DNA from: an uncultured Candidatus Saccharibacteria bacterium
GTDB taxonomy: Bacteria > Patescibacteriota > Saccharimonadia > Saccharimonadales > Saccharimonadaceae
NCBI GenBank assembly: GCA_937989565.1
Contig: CALKRM010000010.1
Span: 1 to 61,006, forward strand
Direction: 5' to 3'
Length of the DNA stretch: 61,006 nt
Of this stretch, positions 60,350 to 61,006 are shown piece by piece. The position numbers were made by a program, and so were the translations under genes. Numbering within the stretch: the stretch's first letter is position 1; each line of letters begins with the position of its first letter. The notes under the pieces were generated by a model. It made no database searches. It saw only the letters and a program-made list of their open reading frames with translations, and was not told the DNA's origin.

Positions 60350-60391
60350 AACGTTATTTTGCAGATTTCTAATGCTTGTGTCGTACGGAAT
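60350..60391 (+). repeat. 42-bp direct repeat, copy 1
   Basis: Identical over 42 bases to 60952-60993 (AACGTTATTTTGCAGATTTC to GTCGTACGGAAT). It lies between the Ham1-like and GrpB-like genes, upstream of the former. Not palindromic and not seen elsewhere in the window. Confidence 0.85.
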
Positions 60392-60404
60392 ATGAATGAG
60401 GAGA

Positions 60405-60926
60405 TTAGCCGCCATTTTTCCACTGCCTGGCACGTTGCAATAACTTATCGACATAAGCTGCTTTAAGTTTTTTATACGCTGACCTGTCGTAATTTGCTTG
60501 CTTGGCATATTGATATTTTATCTTTGAATATCGATCAGCTTCGTCATTGTGAGACCTTAGATAATCTCTGATAATTAAGAAGTTATCGTGCGTTTCAGTA
60601 TTCGCGACAGCGAGGTGAATATGAATATCGCCCTCGCCAGTTTCTTCTTGTCGAGACGCCAGGAAGATATACCCTTGACGGGAGCTTGGATTTAATGAAG
60701 GAAAATATCCAATTGTTACCAATTTGTCCCGCAGCTCGTTCATGTGTTCGCTATCTTTAGCAGAAATAAGGATATCTAGGATATTTTTACCATCCAAACC
60801 AAGTACCGCGGTACTGCCGACATGATGAATTTGCAAACTATCCGCAAGCACTAGCGCTAATTTATTTTTCACGCGCGTAAAGACAGTCGATATGTCTTTT
60901 TTGGATCTTTTAATTTCAACCGACAT
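60405..60926 (-). CDS. GrpB/UPF0157-family nucleotidyltransferase-like protein
   Basis: A 173-residue protein of the GrpB (UPF0157) family with the nucleotidyltransferase-like core IHHVGSTAVLGLDGKNILDI and DIHIHLAVANTETHDNFLI, followed by helices (YKKLKAAYVDKLLQRA). The biochemical role is not established. GGAGG lies before the ATG. It is flanked by the two copies of the 42-bp repeat, as a possible cassette of about 600 bp. Confidence 0.85.
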   Translation of the reverse strand: MSVEIKRSKKDISTVFTRVKNKLALVLADSLQIHHVGSTAVLGLDGKNILDILISAKDSEHMNELRDKLVTIGYFPSLNPSSRQGYIFLASRQEETGEGDIHIHLAVANTETHDNFLIIRDYLRSHNDEADRYSKIKYQYAKQANYDRSAYKKLKAAYVDKLLQRARQWKNGG

Positions 60927-60951
60927 AAGACCTCCTAAATTTAATCAATTA

Positions 60952-60993
60952 AACGTTATTTTGCAGATTTCTAATGCTTGTGTCGTACGGAAT
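60952..60993 (+). repeat. 42-bp direct repeat, copy 2
   Basis: Exact copy of 60350-60391, 602 bases away, close to the window edge; further copies may lie beyond. Confidence 0.85.
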
Positions 60994-61006
60994 TTTCCAT
61001 AATTCG

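Noticed and set aside
1..61006. CRISPR arrays, rRNA genes and insertion sequences
   Set aside because: No regularly spaced repeats, no rRNA sequence and no transposase were seen on either strand.

Overview
The window reads as a chromosomal segment of a Saccharibacteria-type (TM7, Patescibacteria/CPR) bacterium. The evidence is a low-GC genome with short intergenic gaps, minimal housekeeping proteins, TGA used as a stop codon (which argues against SR1/Gracilibacteria), an F-type ATP synthase, sortase-anchored surface proteins, a WhiB regulator of actinobacterial type, and many genes whose -10 box lies 6-10 bases before the start codon (leaderless mRNAs). The lineage call is inference from gene content; no 16S rRNA is present. 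Layout: 1-2745 is the 3' end of the ATP synthase operon (atpG end, a Nudix gene, atpD, atpC). 2742-8594 (minus) holds an APH-like kinase, a dihydrouridine synthase, an unusually hairpin-rich 670-base transcript region and a UvrD helicase-nuclease fusion. 8601-12061 has a gene remnant, a P-type ATPase operon and a DUF3021-like membrane protein. 12071-13384 is an RNA m5U methyltransferase. 13458-16346 is a genomic island at tRNA-Gln: the tRNA 3' end and its terminator are duplicated at the far end, and inside lies a 1.4 kb unit bounded by 76-bp inverted repeats that encodes a membrane-anchored Mrr-type nuclease and a divergent membrane partner. 16445-23242 holds a GreA-like factor, a two-component system divergent from an ABC-2 exporter, an AI-2E transporter and cysS. 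23392-27523 contains accessory genes, nrnA and a highly expressed LPKTG surface protein. 27594-32821 is a DNA metabolism cluster (recR, ybaB, a glycosyltransferase, dnaB, dnaX). 32868-35556 has small accessory or conserved unknown genes. 35807-44285 carries ribosomal and transcription genes (rplL, rplJ, rplA, rplK, nusG, secE) interrupted by whiB, a GC-rich LAKTG adhesin, eno and a Sua5-type protein. 44375-49787 contains an orphan sensor kinase, a YgjP-type peptidase, tRNA-Trp, a GT4/GH57 alpha-glucan pair and rpmG. 49885-53773 is an accessory patch with a PD-(D/E)XK protein, a large unknown protein and gene remnants. 53838-60926 has three tRNAs, then the TPR, holB, rluA-type, trpS and racemase operon preceded by a possible attenuator, and a final patch with Ham1-like and GrpB-like genes and a 42-bp direct repeat. 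Working together: operons begin with leaderless genes and continue with Shine-Dalgarno-led downstream genes; information processing and energy genes are interleaved with host-interaction genes (LPKTG and LAKTG proteins, ABC exporter with its regulators) and small putative defence modules. The most interesting items are the structured RNA region at 4574-5244, the inverted-repeat Mrr cassette in the tRNA-Gln island, the leaderless gene pattern, the loss of cysteine metal ligands in RecR, DnaX and the m5U methyltransferase, the paired promoters at 24.1 kb and 34.1 kb, and the leader peptide/terminator ahead of the racemase-trpS operon.
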